Below, piece after piece: positions 27,061 to 34,954 of a DNA stretch of 64,000 bases; position 1 is the stretch's first letter, and the number at the start of each line of letters is the position of its first letter. Location: contig NC_013739.1 in assembly GCF_000025265.1 (NCBI RefSeq), forward strand, positions 310,001 through 374,000. The letters are read 5' to 3'. A program made the position numbers and the translations under genes. The DNA comes from Conexibacter woesei DSM 14684 (GTDB taxonomy: Bacteria; Actinomycetota; Thermoleophilia; Solirubrobacterales; Solirubrobacteraceae). Below the pieces are notes generated by a model that was given only the letters and a program-made list of their open reading frames with translations, made no database searches and was not told the origin of the DNA.

Positions 27061-27854
27061 GCGAGGACGACAGCCGCATCGTCCGGGTGGAGGTCGAGGT
27101 GCCGGGCACGCCCGAGCAGGTGTGGGAGGCGATCGCCACCGGTCCCGGGATCGAGACGTGGTTCGTGCCGGCCGAGGTGGAGGAGCGCGAGGGCGGCGAG
27201 ATCGTCACGCACCACGGCCCGTTCGGCGACTCCAGAGGCGTCGTCACGGGGTGGGACCCGCCGCGCCGCTTCGCCTACGAGGAACGCGACTGGAACCCGC
27301 CGGAGGCGGTGCCGCCGTGGGCGACGGAGATCGTCGTCGAGGCGCGCGCCGGCGGCACCTGCGTCGTCAGACTCGCCTCCGGGATCTTCAGCGACGGCAG
27401 CGACTGGGCCGACCACATCGATCCGACCGAGGGCGGCTGGCGCGCCGGCCTCGCCAACCTGCGGCTCTACCTGACGCACTTCGCCGGCCTGCCGGTCTCC
27501 TCGATGTTCGTCCTCAGCAGAACCTCGGCGCCGACCGAGCCGGCGCGGACGGAGCTGCTCGCGGCGCTCGGGCTCGCAGGCGCCACCGTCGGCGACCGCA
27601 TCAACGCCTCCGCCGCCGCTCCGGCGCTGACCGGCGTCGTCGAGCAGGTCACCGACGAGCTGGTCGTGATCCGCACCGAGCTGCCGGCGCCCGGGCTCGT
27701 CGAGCTGTTCGTCCACGGCTGGGGCGGCGTCACGAACGTGTTCGTGCGTGCCTACCTCTACGGCGACTCCGGTCCGGCGGCGGTCGCGCGTGAGCAGCCG
27801 GCGTGGGAGGAGTGGCTGGCGGGTCGCTTCCCGGCGGTAGCGTTGCGGGCATGA
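27057..27854 (+). CDS. SRPBCC (AHSA1/START-like) domain protein
   Basis: A 265-residue protein. Residues 5-145 form a typical AHSA1/CoxG-type SRPBCC domain ('VEVEVPGTPEQVWEAIATGPGIETWFVPAEVEE', '..GWDPPRRFAYEERDW', 'GGWRAGLANLRLYL'), a hydrophobic-ligand pocket. Residues ~160-265 look like a second, degenerate copy ('VSSMFVLSRTSAPTEPARTELLAALG' onward). It is the middle gene of a three-gene operon with four-base overlaps on both sides. Ligand unknown. Confidence 0.85.
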   Translation: MSEDDSRIVRVEVEVPGTPEQVWEAIATGPGIETWFVPAEVEEREGGEIVTHHGPFGDSRGVVTGWDPPRRFAYEERDWNPPEAVPPWATEIVVEARAGGTCVVRLASGIFSDGSDWADHIDPTEGGWRAGLANLRLYLTHFAGLPVSSMFVLSRTSAPTEPARTELLAALGLAGATVGDRINASAAAPALTGVVEQVTDELVVIRTELPAPGLVELFVHGWGGVTNVFVRAYLYGDSGPAAVAREQPAWEEWLAGRFPAVALRA

Positions 27855-28258
27855 GCGAGACCGAGGCCGTCCGCGTCGACAAGTGGCTGTGGGCCGCGCG
27901 CTTCTACAAGACGCGCGGGCTCGCGAGCGAGGCCGTCAAGGGCGGGCACGTCGAGATCAACGGCGTGACCGTGAAGCCGAGCAAGGACGTCCGTGTCGGC
28001 GACCGCCTCGAGGTCGGGGTCGGGCAGACGCGCTTCGTCGTCGACGTGCGCGCGCTGTCCGGCAGACGCGGCCCGGCGAGCGCGGCCGCGCTGCTCTACG
28101 AGGAGACGCCGGAGAGCAGAGCGGCGCGCGAGCGCGCGGCCGAGCTGCGGCGGATGGAGCCGCTGCCCGATCCTGCGTACCGCGGCGGCGGGCGCCCGAC
28201 CAAGCGCGACCGCCGCCGCTTCGACCAGACCGGCGGCGGGCGCGGCGGGCGGCGCTGA
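27851..28258 (+). CDS. S4-domain RNA-binding protein (Hsp15/RqcP-like)
   Basis: A 135-residue protein whose first 70 residues are an S4 domain: 'VRVDKWLWAARFYKTRGLASEAVKGGHVEINGVTVKPSKDVRVGDRLEV'. This matches Hsp15/RqcP, which binds 50S subunits carrying stalled peptidyl-tRNA. The C-terminus is basic and Gly/Arg-rich ('KRDRRRFDQTGGGRGGRR'), typical of RNA-binding tails. It overlaps the SRPBCC stop (ATGA), so it belongs to the ArsR operon although its role is ribosome-related. Confidence 0.87.
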   Translation: MSETEAVRVDKWLWAARFYKTRGLASEAVKGGHVEINGVTVKPSKDVRVGDRLEVGVGQTRFVVDVRALSGRRGPASAAALLYEETPESRAARERAAELRRMEPLPDPAYRGGGRPTKRDRRRFDQTGGGRGGRR

Positions 28259-28294
28259 GGAGCGCCACCCGCAACCGCACCCGCCACGGTCACA

Positions 28295-29803
28295 TCAGTG
28301 TCTGTGCCCCGCTCCGCCCATGTGCGACGGCGGCGGCGTCGGTCTCTCGCCTCTTCTGATCACGTCGACCGTCTGCATCATCCCCGCGTCCTCGTGGCCG
28401 AGGATGTGGCAGTGGAAGACGTAGTGCCCGGTGAAGTCATCGAACGGGTTGCGAATCACCACGCGACCGCCGTTGCGCGGGATCACGACGACGTCCTGGA
28501 GGCCGTTCGCACGGTACGGCTTCCCGTTCACGCTCATGACCTGGAAGTCGTTGACGTGGATGTGGAACGGGTGGTCCTCGTCGGACTTGTTGATCAGCGT
28601 CCACTCCTCGACGGTCCCGACGAACGGCACGACGTTGTTGACGCCGTCTCTGAACTGCACGCCGTTGATCAGCGCGGTGAAGTCTCTGCCCGTGCCGAAC
28701 GAGAACGTGAAGCTGCGTCTGCGCGAGACGGTCCGTCTGCCGATCGGCTCGTTCGGCGTGTCGATTCTCTTCGGCAGCGCCGCGTACGCGGCGCGCGGCG
28801 CGGCCGGACCGGTCACCGTCACCTGCGCGAGATCGGCTCTCTTCATCCAGGAGCCCTCGTTGTATCTCTTCGTGCGGAATGTGTATCTGCCCGGTCTGCC
28901 GCCCTGCACGAGCACGTCGAAGCGCTTGCCGGGCGCCATCACGAGGTGCGTCGCCGAGCGCGTCCGCCAGACGGGCGACCCGTCCTCGGCGATGACGGTC
29001 ATGCGGTGGCCGTCGAGCGCGACGTCGTAGAACAGGTCGGAGCCGATGTTGCCCAGGCGCCACAGCTGCGTCTCGCCCGATCTGAGCGACAGTCTCGGGT
29101 TCTGGAGCGCGTTGATGAGCTGCGCGCTCGGTCCCTCTGGGTTGATGTCCTCTCTGTCGGTCACGACCGCGTCGCCGCTGGTCTGAAGGTTGCGGATCGC
29201 GAACTGCCGCTCCGTGATCTTCCGCAGCGGTCTCGGCAGCAGTTTCTTCAGCCCCTCGACGACGAGCAGGCCGGAGAGGCCGCCCATCACCTGTCCCTCG
29301 GTGTAGCCGTGGAGGTGGACGTGGTACCAGTAAGTCCCCGGCGCGTGGTCACGCGGGAGTCTCACGATCGACTGCACCGTCTGGCCCGGTCTGAACGTGC
29401 GGAAGACGTTGTCGGAGATGCCGGTCGGTCTGACGTGCAGGCCGTGCCAGTGGATGTTCGTCGCCTCGTCGGTGGCGTTCTTGATCGTCGCCTCGATCGT
29501 CTCGCCCGGCTTCACGTGCAGCGTCGGCCCGACGAGTCTGCCGTTGAACGGCTGGGCGACGACGGGGGCGCCGGAGACCTCGGTCATCCCCTTCTGCGCC
29601 GTCAGCTCGACGCGCAGCACGCCGCGTCTGCTGTGGAGCTGGACCGGCTCCTCGAACGGCAGCCCGCTGACCGGTCTCCAGTCGGCGCCGGTCGGCGTGG
29701 TCGTGGTGGCAGCGACGCGGCTGTCCTCTTGCGCGCCGCAGCCCACGAGCGCGGCGGCCGCAAGCAGCGCGACCGCGATTGAAGCCCTACTCCCAGTGTT
29801 CAC
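28295..29803 (-). CDS. Multicopper oxidase, lipoprotein
   Basis: A 502-residue three-cupredoxin oxidase. A lipoprotein signal ends at the lipobox 'LVGC' (Cys22). The four copper motifs are present: 'HWHGLH' (118-123), 'YWYHVHLHG' (about 157-165), 'HPFHIHVNDFQ' and C-terminal 'HCHILGHEDAGMM' with the type 1 copper Cys and axial Met. It would oxidise Cu(I), Fe(II), Mn(II) or phenols at the outer membrane face. The C-terminus ends in His-rich 'PSHMGGAGHRH'. About half of its 46 Arg codons are AGA, unlike most neighbours. GTG start, with TATAGT six bases upstream, suggests a leaderless message. Confidence 0.92.
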   Translation of the reverse strand: MNTGSRASIAVALLAAAALVGCGAQEDSRVAATTTTPTGADWRPVSGLPFEEPVQLHSRRGVLRVELTAQKGMTEVSGAPVVAQPFNGRLVGPTLHVKPGETIEATIKNATDEATNIHWHGLHVRPTGISDNVFRTFRPGQTVQSIVRLPRDHAPGTYWYHVHLHGYTEGQVMGGLSGLLVVEGLKKLLPRPLRKITERQFAIRNLQTSGDAVVTDREDINPEGPSAQLINALQNPRLSLRSGETQLWRLGNIGSDLFYDVALDGHRMTVIAEDGSPVWRTRSATHLVMAPGKRFDVLVQGGRPGRYTFRTKRYNEGSWMKRADLAQVTVTGPAAPRAAYAALPKRIDTPNEPIGRRTVSRRRSFTFSFGTGRDFTALINGVQFRDGVNNVVPFVGTVEEWTLINKSDEDHPFHIHVNDFQVMSVNGKPYRANGLQDVVVIPRNGGRVVIRNPFDDFTGHYVFHCHILGHEDAGMMQTVDVIRRGERPTPPPSHMGGAGHRH

Positions 29804-29809
29804 CGGCGC

Positions 29810-29815
29810 ACTATA
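29810..29815 (-). promoter_or_regulatory. -10 box of multicopper oxidase gene
   Basis: TATAGT on the minus strand ends six bases before the GTG at 29803, placing the transcript start at the start codon. No clear -35 is visible. Consistent with leaderless initiation. Confidence 0.4.
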
Positions 29816-29892
29816 TCCCTGGCCACGGCGGATCGGTCGGAGTAATGACTGTCGCGGTCGCGAGAACGACCAGCGCGCTATCGTGACGGGCG

Positions 29893-30498
29893 ATGGACGA
29901 GCAAGCAGTGATCGAGGCGCTGGCGCGCACCGTGCGAGCCGCCCGCAGACAGCGCGGCTGGTCGCAGGACCAGCTCAGCGCCCACGCCGGCATCAGCAAG
30001 GGCGCGCTCGTCGCGCTCGAACGGGCTGAGACGAACCCGAACCTGTCGACGCTCTGCCGCATCGGCGACGCGCTCGACCTCAACGCCGCGCAGCTGCTGG
30101 AGCAGCGGCCGACGAACGGGCTGCGGATCGTCGACGCGGCCGAGGTCGCGCCGCTCTGGCGCGGTCCCGCGGGCGGGACCGCCGCGGTCGTGCTGGTGAC
30201 CGGCGGCACCGCGCCCGTCGAGCTGTGGCGCTGGCGGCTGCCGGCGGGTGAGTTCTACGAGAACGTCCCCTACCCGGACGGCGCCGGCGTCGTCAAGACC
30301 GTCACCGTCGTCGCCGGCACCCTGCGGCTAACGCTCGACGGCGCCGGCCACGACCTCCGCAGAGGTGCGACGGCGACCTTCGACGCGTCGGCCGCGCACG
30401 CGTTCCGCGGCAGCGGGCGCGGCGGCTGCGAACTGCTCGTGACGACGCACCTGCCCCCCGGCAGCAACCTGGAAGGACCAGACAGATGGACGTCGTAG
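29893..30498 (+). CDS. XRE-family regulator with cupin sensor domain
   Basis: A 201-residue regulator: helix-turn-helix 'VRAARRQRGWSQDQLSAHAGISKGALVALERAETNPNLSTLCRIGDAL' (residues 10-60) followed by a cupin barrel (about 105-195) with 'LPAGEFYENVPYPDGAGVVKTVTVVAGTLRL'. The canonical metal-binding His/Glu of cupin motif 1 are largely absent. Its 3' end overlaps the FMN-reductase gene by 13 bases, so it likely controls its own operon. Confidence 0.88.
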   Translation: MDEQAVIEALARTVRAARRQRGWSQDQLSAHAGISKGALVALERAETNPNLSTLCRIGDALDLNAAQLLEQRPTNGLRIVDAAEVAPLWRGPAGGTAAVVLVTGGTAPVELWRWRLPAGEFYENVPYPDGAGVVKTVTVVAGTLRLTLDGAGHDLRRGATATFDASAAHAFRGSGRGGCELLVTTHLPPGSNLEGPDRWTS

Positions 30499-31154
30499 TG
30501 CTCGCCGCGAGCCCGCGGCCGGACGGCAACTCCCAGGCGCTCGCGGACGCGTTCGCCGACGGCGCGCGCAGCGCCGGCCACGCCGCGCGCGTGTTCGACC
30601 TCAACGAGCGCACGAGCGGCGGCTTCCTGCGCGACTGCAGAAGCTGCCGCGGCCCCGACGGCGAGTGCTCGATCGCCGACGGCTACCGCGAGCTGATGCT
30701 GGAGCACGTGCTGCGCGCGGACGCGATCGCCTACGCGACGCCCCTGTACTGGTACGGAATGGCCGCGAGCCTGAAGAACTGGTTCGATCGGATGACGTGC
30801 TACATCTCGGCGAGCCACCCGCGCTCGGCTGAGGTGATCGAGGGGCTGAGCGGCAAGCGCGCCGCGCTGCTGATCTCCTCCGAGGAGCGCTACCCGGGCG
30901 CGACGCTCGGCATGATCGCCCAGGTCCAGGAGATGACGCGCTACCTGCGTCAGCCGTTCGTCGGCGTCGTCCAGGGTGTCGGCAACCGCCGCGGCGAGGT
31001 CGCGCACGACCCGACCGACCCGCTCGTCGCCGCGCGCCGGCTCGGCGCCGACCTGGAGACGCTGCACTTCACCGACTACCGCGTCGAGACGCCGCGGCCG
31101 GGCGCGGTCTGGGGGGACGCCGACGCGCCGATCGGCCAGTACAGAGACCTGTAA
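30486..31154 (+). CDS. NAD(P)H-dependent FMN reductase, flavodoxin fold
   Basis: A 222-residue flavodoxin-like protein with the FMN phosphate loop 'LAASPRPDGNSQALADAF' at the N-terminus, 'CRSCRGPDGECSIADGYRE' (iron-sulfur-flavoprotein-like cysteines) and 'YATPLYWYGMAASLKNWFDRM', the family's flavin-contact motif. It should reduce quinones, azo or nitro compounds or supply FMNH2. It overlaps the XRE-cupin regulator, suggesting induction by its substrate. Its stop is 3 bases from the convergent hypothetical gene. Confidence 0.9.
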   Translation: MDVVVLAASPRPDGNSQALADAFADGARSAGHAARVFDLNERTSGGFLRDCRSCRGPDGECSIADGYRELMLEHVLRADAIAYATPLYWYGMAASLKNWFDRMTCYISASHPRSAEVIEGLSGKRAALLISSEERYPGATLGMIAQVQEMTRYLRQPFVGVVQGVGNRRGEVAHDPTDPLVAARRLGADLETLHFTDYRVETPRPGAVWGDADAPIGQYRDL

Positions 31155-31157
31155 CGG

Positions 31158-31949
31158 TCAGCGCGCGACGAGGTGCGCGCGCTCGCTGCCGAGGCGGAAG
31201 CCGTCGCGGAAGGCGAGGCCGGTGAGCCCCTCCAGGCGCTGGTCGCCCTCGTAGAGCGGCTCGCCGGCGATCCCGTCCTGGAAGCCCTCCCAGCGTGCGA
31301 GCGCCTCGGGGTGGACGTGGACCATGTGCGCGCTGGTGAGCGCGTCCTCGGCCTCCGGCGAGCCCTCGAAGCGGTAGAAGACCTGCGGCGCCTCGCCCGC
31401 CTCGATCGCCGCGATCTGCTCGCGCGCCTCGTGCGCGCGGCTGTGCTGGAGCGGGTCGGCCTCGAGCTGCTGGGCGATCTCGCGCAGGTGCAGCAGCACC
31501 GCGGACACGAGCTGCGCCTGGTCCGCGCAGCGCGTCTGGCGGCCGGAGTGGGTCGACTGCACGACGACGGGCAGGTCCTCGGTCTCGCCCAGCTGCTGAT
31601 CGGCGGGCAGGCCGACGATCCAGCCGCCCGAGCGCCAGCTGCGGTCGTGGCGGTGCCAGTGGATCACGGTGCCGGGCGGCAGCGCACGGCCGACTCGCTC
31701 CAGCTCGCCGAACGACGCGACGTCGCGCTCGAAGCCGACGCGGTCGACGCCGAGCGAGAAGGCGAGGCCGATCTCGCCCTCGGTCTGCCAGCCCTCGCCG
31801 CGCAGGCGCTCGACGGTCGTGGCCAGCTCCTCCAGCGCAGCGGCCTTCGCGCGCAGCACCTCGACGACGTCGCCGCCGGCCGGCTGGACGCGGCCGAGGC
31901 GATCGGCGGCGAGGTGGGTGATCGCGCGTCCGGGCTGGGTCACGGTCAC
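31158..31949 (-). CDS. Hypothetical soluble protein
   Basis: A 263-residue acidic protein of no recognised family. Visible features: 'VIHWHRHDRSWRSGGWIVGLP' in the middle, a helical Glu/Ala/Gln-rich part and a C-terminal 'LEGLTGLAFRDGFRLGSERAH'. No signal peptide, membrane segment or catalytic motif was found. GTG start at 31949 (another GTG at 31943). Coding is supported by length, codon-position bias and the tight convergent junction with the FMN reductase. Confidence 0.6.
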   Translation of the reverse strand: MTVTQPGRAITHLAADRLGRVQPAGGDVVEVLRAKAAALEELATTVERLRGEGWQTEGEIGLAFSLGVDRVGFERDVASFGELERVGRALPPGTVIHWHRHDRSWRSGGWIVGLPADQQLGETEDLPVVVQSTHSGRQTRCADQAQLVSAVLLHLREIAQQLEADPLQHSRAHEAREQIAAIEAGEAPQVFYRFEGSPEAEDALTSAHMVHVHPEALARWEGFQDGIAGEPLYEGDQRLEGLTGLAFRDGFRLGSERAHLVAR

Positions 31950-32023
31950 GACGATACCCGCGGTGAGCTGCGGCTAGCTGTCGCCCCGCTCCCACCGCGG
32001 ACCGCGTCGGGCCCGGCGCGACC

Positions 32024-33259
32024 TCAGGCCGCCGCCGGCGTCAGCAGGTGGGCCAGCTCGCGCGGCGGCTGCGCGTCGGCCTCCAGCAGCTTGCGCGCGA
32101 GCATCCGCAGCGCCGCGACGCGCTCGTACGGGCGCAGCGCGAACGCGTACTGGTAGGACTCCTCGGCGTTCTCGATCCCGAGCAGCTCGCGGTAGTCGGT
32201 CGCGACGTCGTTGAGCACGCGGCCGAGCAGGTACGCGTCCAGCTCGGCGGCACGGCGCTCGGCGTCGGCGGCGCTCTCGCCCGCGCTCGTGTCGGGCCGT
32301 GCGCCTCCGGCGGTGCCGTCGGTCGCGCCGAGGCCGGACGGCGCGTTGGCGGAGAAGCCCGGACCGTCCTCGCCGCCGCGCGACTCCCAGTCACGCTGGT
32401 CGGCGTCGCCGCCTCTGCTGGCGTGCTCGGCGGCGCGTCTGGCGTCCCAGCGCGCTCTGTCGAGCTCGCTCGACAGCTCGTCGTAGTTCTCCGGCTTCGG
32501 CGGCACGTAGCCGACCGCTCTTCTCAGCTCGCCGGTCGTGATCTCGCCGTCAGCCGCCTTGGCGGCCAGCTCGACGCCCTCGGCCTCGCCGACGCGGCCG
32601 GTCGAGATCGCGCGGCGGACCATGTCGGCCGCCGTGAAGGCAAGGTCACCGGCCTCGACGCGCTCGGCGATCGCGGGCAGGTCGAGCAGCTTCAGCGCGG
32701 TGCGCGTCCAGTCGGCCGGGGCACCCGTCATGCGCGAGACCTCGGCCGCGGTCAGCTCCGGGTCCTCGATCATGATCTGGCGCACGGCGCGCGCGAACAT
32801 GATCGGCTCGGGCTTTCTCTGGTGGAAGTTCTCGGCGAACTGGAGCGTCAGCGCCTCGCGCCGGCTCATCCCCTCGCGCAGGTCCAGCTCCCACTCGCGC
32901 GGCGTCCCCTCGGCGTCGTCGACGAGCCGCATCGCCGCCAGCCGGCGCGCGCCGGCGACCAGCTCGTACGGCACCTCCTCGTCGCCGGTCGCGCGTACGA
33001 GCGGCGGATGCAGGAGGCCCGTCTCGATCAGCGAGATCGCCAGCTCCTCGACCTCGGGCAGCGGGCCCTCGCGCATGTTGGTCGAGGTCCGCACGTGGTC
33101 GAGCGTGGCGGTCACGCGCCGGCGCGGCTTGCTCGCGGTGTCCGCCAGCGGCGCTCTGCGCAGCTCCTCGGCGACGGCCTGGCGGGCTCTCTCGGCGGCC
33201 TCCTCGCGCAGCTGCGCGACGGCCTCCTCGGAGTTCTGAAGGGAATCGACGTCAGACAT
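32024..33259 (-). CDS. ParB/Spo0J-like DNA-binding protein (solitary)
   Basis: A 411-residue protein. Residues ~50-150 match the ParB nuclease-like domain: 'LPEVEELAISLIETGLLHPPLVR', box I 'YELVAGARRLAAMRL' (canonical GERR becomes GARR) and box II 'LQFAENFHQRKPEPIMFARAVRQIM'. A helix-turn-helix follows ('LTAAEVSRMTGAPADWTRTALKLLDL'). The C-terminal half is a long acidic/Gly-rich linker and an extra helical domain. There is no parA beside it, no parS-like palindrome was seen, and the region lacks oriC genes, so it is not the chromosome partition locus. Role unknown; CTP-binding and spreading are possible. AGA codons are common in the linker. Confidence 0.85.
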   Translation of the reverse strand: MSDVDSLQNSEEAVAQLREEAAERARQAVAEELRRAPLADTASKPRRRVTATLDHVRTSTNMREGPLPEVEELAISLIETGLLHPPLVRATGDEEVPYELVAGARRLAAMRLVDDAEGTPREWELDLREGMSRREALTLQFAENFHQRKPEPIMFARAVRQIMIEDPELTAAEVSRMTGAPADWTRTALKLLDLPAIAERVEAGDLAFTAADMVRRAISTGRVGEAEGVELAAKAADGEITTGELRRAVGYVPPKPENYDELSSELDRARWDARRAAEHASRGGDADQRDWESRGGEDGPGFSANAPSGLGATDGTAGGARPDTSAGESAADAERRAAELDAYLLGRVLNDVATDYRELLGIENAEESYQYAFALRPYERVAALRMLARKLLEADAQPPRELAHLLTPAAA

Positions 33260-33320
33260 TCCCCGGCACGATGCACGGCGCGCCGGACGCCATGCAACGG
33301 AGGCTGCGAGCGCGCCTGGA

Positions 33321-34874
33321 TCACGCCTCGGCGCCGACCGGCTCCGGCTCCGGCGCACCGGCCGACGGCGCGCGCCGCAGCAGCACGAGCGCCATCGCGG
33401 CGACGCCCGAGAGGACCACGGCGCTCACCGTCGCGGTCGCCTGCAGCCCCTGCGTGAACGCCTCGCGGGCGGCGTCGAGCAGCTCGCCGCCGAGCGGGGC
33501 GGGCAGCTCGTCCGACGCCTCGGCGGCGCCGCCGAGCGTGTCGCGCGCGGCCTTCGTCTCCGCCGCCGGGACGCCCGCGGGCATCCGCTCGTCGATCCCG
33601 CCGCGGTAGACGGCGGTGCCGACGCTGCCGACGAGCGCGATCCCGAGCGCCTGCCCCAGCTCGCCGCCGGTCTCCGAGATCGCCGACGCCGATCCCGCCC
33701 GCTCGGGCGGCGCGGAGCCGACGATCATGTCGGTCGTCAGCGTCATCGCGGGTCCGACGCCGAACGAGGCGACCATCTGGCCGGCGACGATCAGCGCGAG
33801 CCCGGACCCGGTGCTCACGAACGCGATCGCCAGCAGCCCGCCGGCGGCCAGCAGCAGGCCGGTGCCGATCACGCGGGCCGGCCGCACGTGCCGCACGGCG
33901 ACGGGCGCGAGCATCGCGCCGGCGATGCCGGCGAGCATCCCCGGGAGCAGCCACAGGCCCGCCTCCAGCGGCGAGAGCCCGTGCACGAGCTGGAGGTACT
34001 GGCCGACGAACAGCTGCGTCCCGCCGAACGCGAAGATCGTCAGCGTCTGCGTGCCGAGCCCGCCGCTGAACGTGCGCGCACGGAACAGCCGCAGGTCGAT
34101 CAGCGGGTCCGCGAGCCCCCGCTGGCGCAGCACGAAGACCGTGCCGAGCGCGAGGCCGGCGGCGAGCGACGCGATCGCCGCGCCGTCGGCGCCGTGCTCG
34201 GCGATCCGCTTGACGCCCCACACGGCGGACAGCACCGCGACGAGCGAGAGGGCGGCGCTCAGCAGGTCGAGCCGGCCGGCGGCGGGGTCGCGGCTCTCCG
34301 GCAGCAGCAGCGGGCCGAGCACCAGCAGCAGCGCCATCACGGGGACGCCGAGCAGGAAGACCGAGCCCCACCAGAACTGCTCCAGCAGCAGGCCGCCGAC
34401 GATCGGGCCGATCGCGGCGCCGGCCATGAAGCTGGTCATCCACACCGCGATCGCGGTCGTCCGCTGGGCGGGGTCGTGGAAGAGGTTGCGGATCAGCGAG
34501 AGGGTCGACGGCATCAGCGTCGCGCCGGCGACGCCGAGCAGCGCGCGCGCCGCGATCAGCAGCTCGGCGCTGGTCGCGAAGGCCGCCAGCACGGAGGCGG
34601 CACCGAACGCGGCGGCGCCGATCAGCAGCAGGCGCCGGCGGCCGACACGGTCGCCGAGCGTCCCCATCGTGATCAGCGCGCCGGCGATCAGGAAGCCGTA
34701 GACGTCGACGATCCACAGCAGCTGGGTGCTGCTCGGGTCGAGGTCGCGGCTGAGCGATGGCAGCGCGAGGTGGAGGACGGTCAGGTCCATCGAGACGAGC
34801 AGCGTCGGGAGGGCGAGGACGGCGAGCGCGAGCCATTCGCGGCGTCCGGCGCGAGGGGGTCCGGTGGAGGGCAT
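33321..34874 (-). CDS. DHA2-family MFS drug exporter (14 TM)
   Basis: A 517-residue exporter with 'LLVSMDLTVLHLALPSL' in segment 1, motif A 'GTLGDRVGRRRLLLIG', 'GVAGATLMPSTLSLI' and 14 predicted segments plus a periplasmic loop before the last one, as in LfrA/EmrB/SmvA pumps. ATG 34874 is taken as start (a TTG lies 9 bases upstream). It is divergent from a second DHA2 gene; each has a TTGACT -35 with a palindrome inside a 19-base spacer. Export of quaternary cations or lipophilic drugs is likely. Confidence 0.9.
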   Translation of the reverse strand: MPSTGPPRAGRREWLALAVLALPTLLVSMDLTVLHLALPSLSRDLDPSSTQLLWIVDVYGFLIAGALITMGTLGDRVGRRRLLLIGAAAFGAASVLAAFATSAELLIAARALLGVAGATLMPSTLSLIRNLFHDPAQRTTAIAVWMTSFMAGAAIGPIVGGLLLEQFWWGSVFLLGVPVMALLLVLGPLLLPESRDPAAGRLDLLSAALSLVAVLSAVWGVKRIAEHGADGAAIASLAAGLALGTVFVLRQRGLADPLIDLRLFRARTFSGGLGTQTLTIFAFGGTQLFVGQYLQLVHGLSPLEAGLWLLPGMLAGIAGAMLAPVAVRHVRPARVIGTGLLLAAGGLLAIAFVSTGSGLALIVAGQMVASFGVGPAMTLTTDMIVGSAPPERAGSASAISETGGELGQALGIALVGSVGTAVYRGGIDERMPAGVPAAETKAARDTLGGAAEASDELPAPLGGELLDAAREAFTQGLQATATVSAVVLSGVAAMALVLLRRAPSAGAPEPEPVGAEA

Positions 34875-34881
34875 GCGGTCC

Positions 34882-34912
34882 AAGGTAGTAGTTCGACCAA
34901 GGTCGAAGTCAA
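34882..34912 (-). promoter_or_regulatory. MerR-type promoter of the 33321-34874 pump
   Basis: On the minus strand: TTGACT (34912-34907), a 19-base spacer and TACCTT (34887-34882). A perfect 7-2-7 palindrome, TTCGACC-AA-GGTCGAA (34892-34907), fills the spacer. A long 19-base spacer with an internal palindrome is the hallmark of MerR-activated promoters. The transcript would start at or one base before the ATG. Confidence 0.6.
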
Positions 34913-34916
34913 GCCC

Positions 34917-34947
34917 TTGACTTCAAGTCAACTTGAAGGCTGAGAAT
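34917..34947 (+). promoter_or_regulatory. MerR/SoxR-type promoter of the 34955-36430 pump
   Basis: TTGACT (34917-34922), a 19-base spacer and GAGAAT (34942-34947). The spacer contains a perfect 8-2-8 palindrome, CTTCAAGT-CA-ACTTGAAG (34921-34938), close to the SoxR box (CCTCAAG..CTTGAGG). A start about seven bases downstream coincides with ATG 34955, implying a leaderless message. Confidence 0.62.
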
Positions 34948-34954
34948 GGCGCGC

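Noticed and set aside
32024-33259. Plasmid or chromosome partition locus
   Set aside because: No parA, no parS-like palindrome and no replication gene accompany the ParB-like protein.
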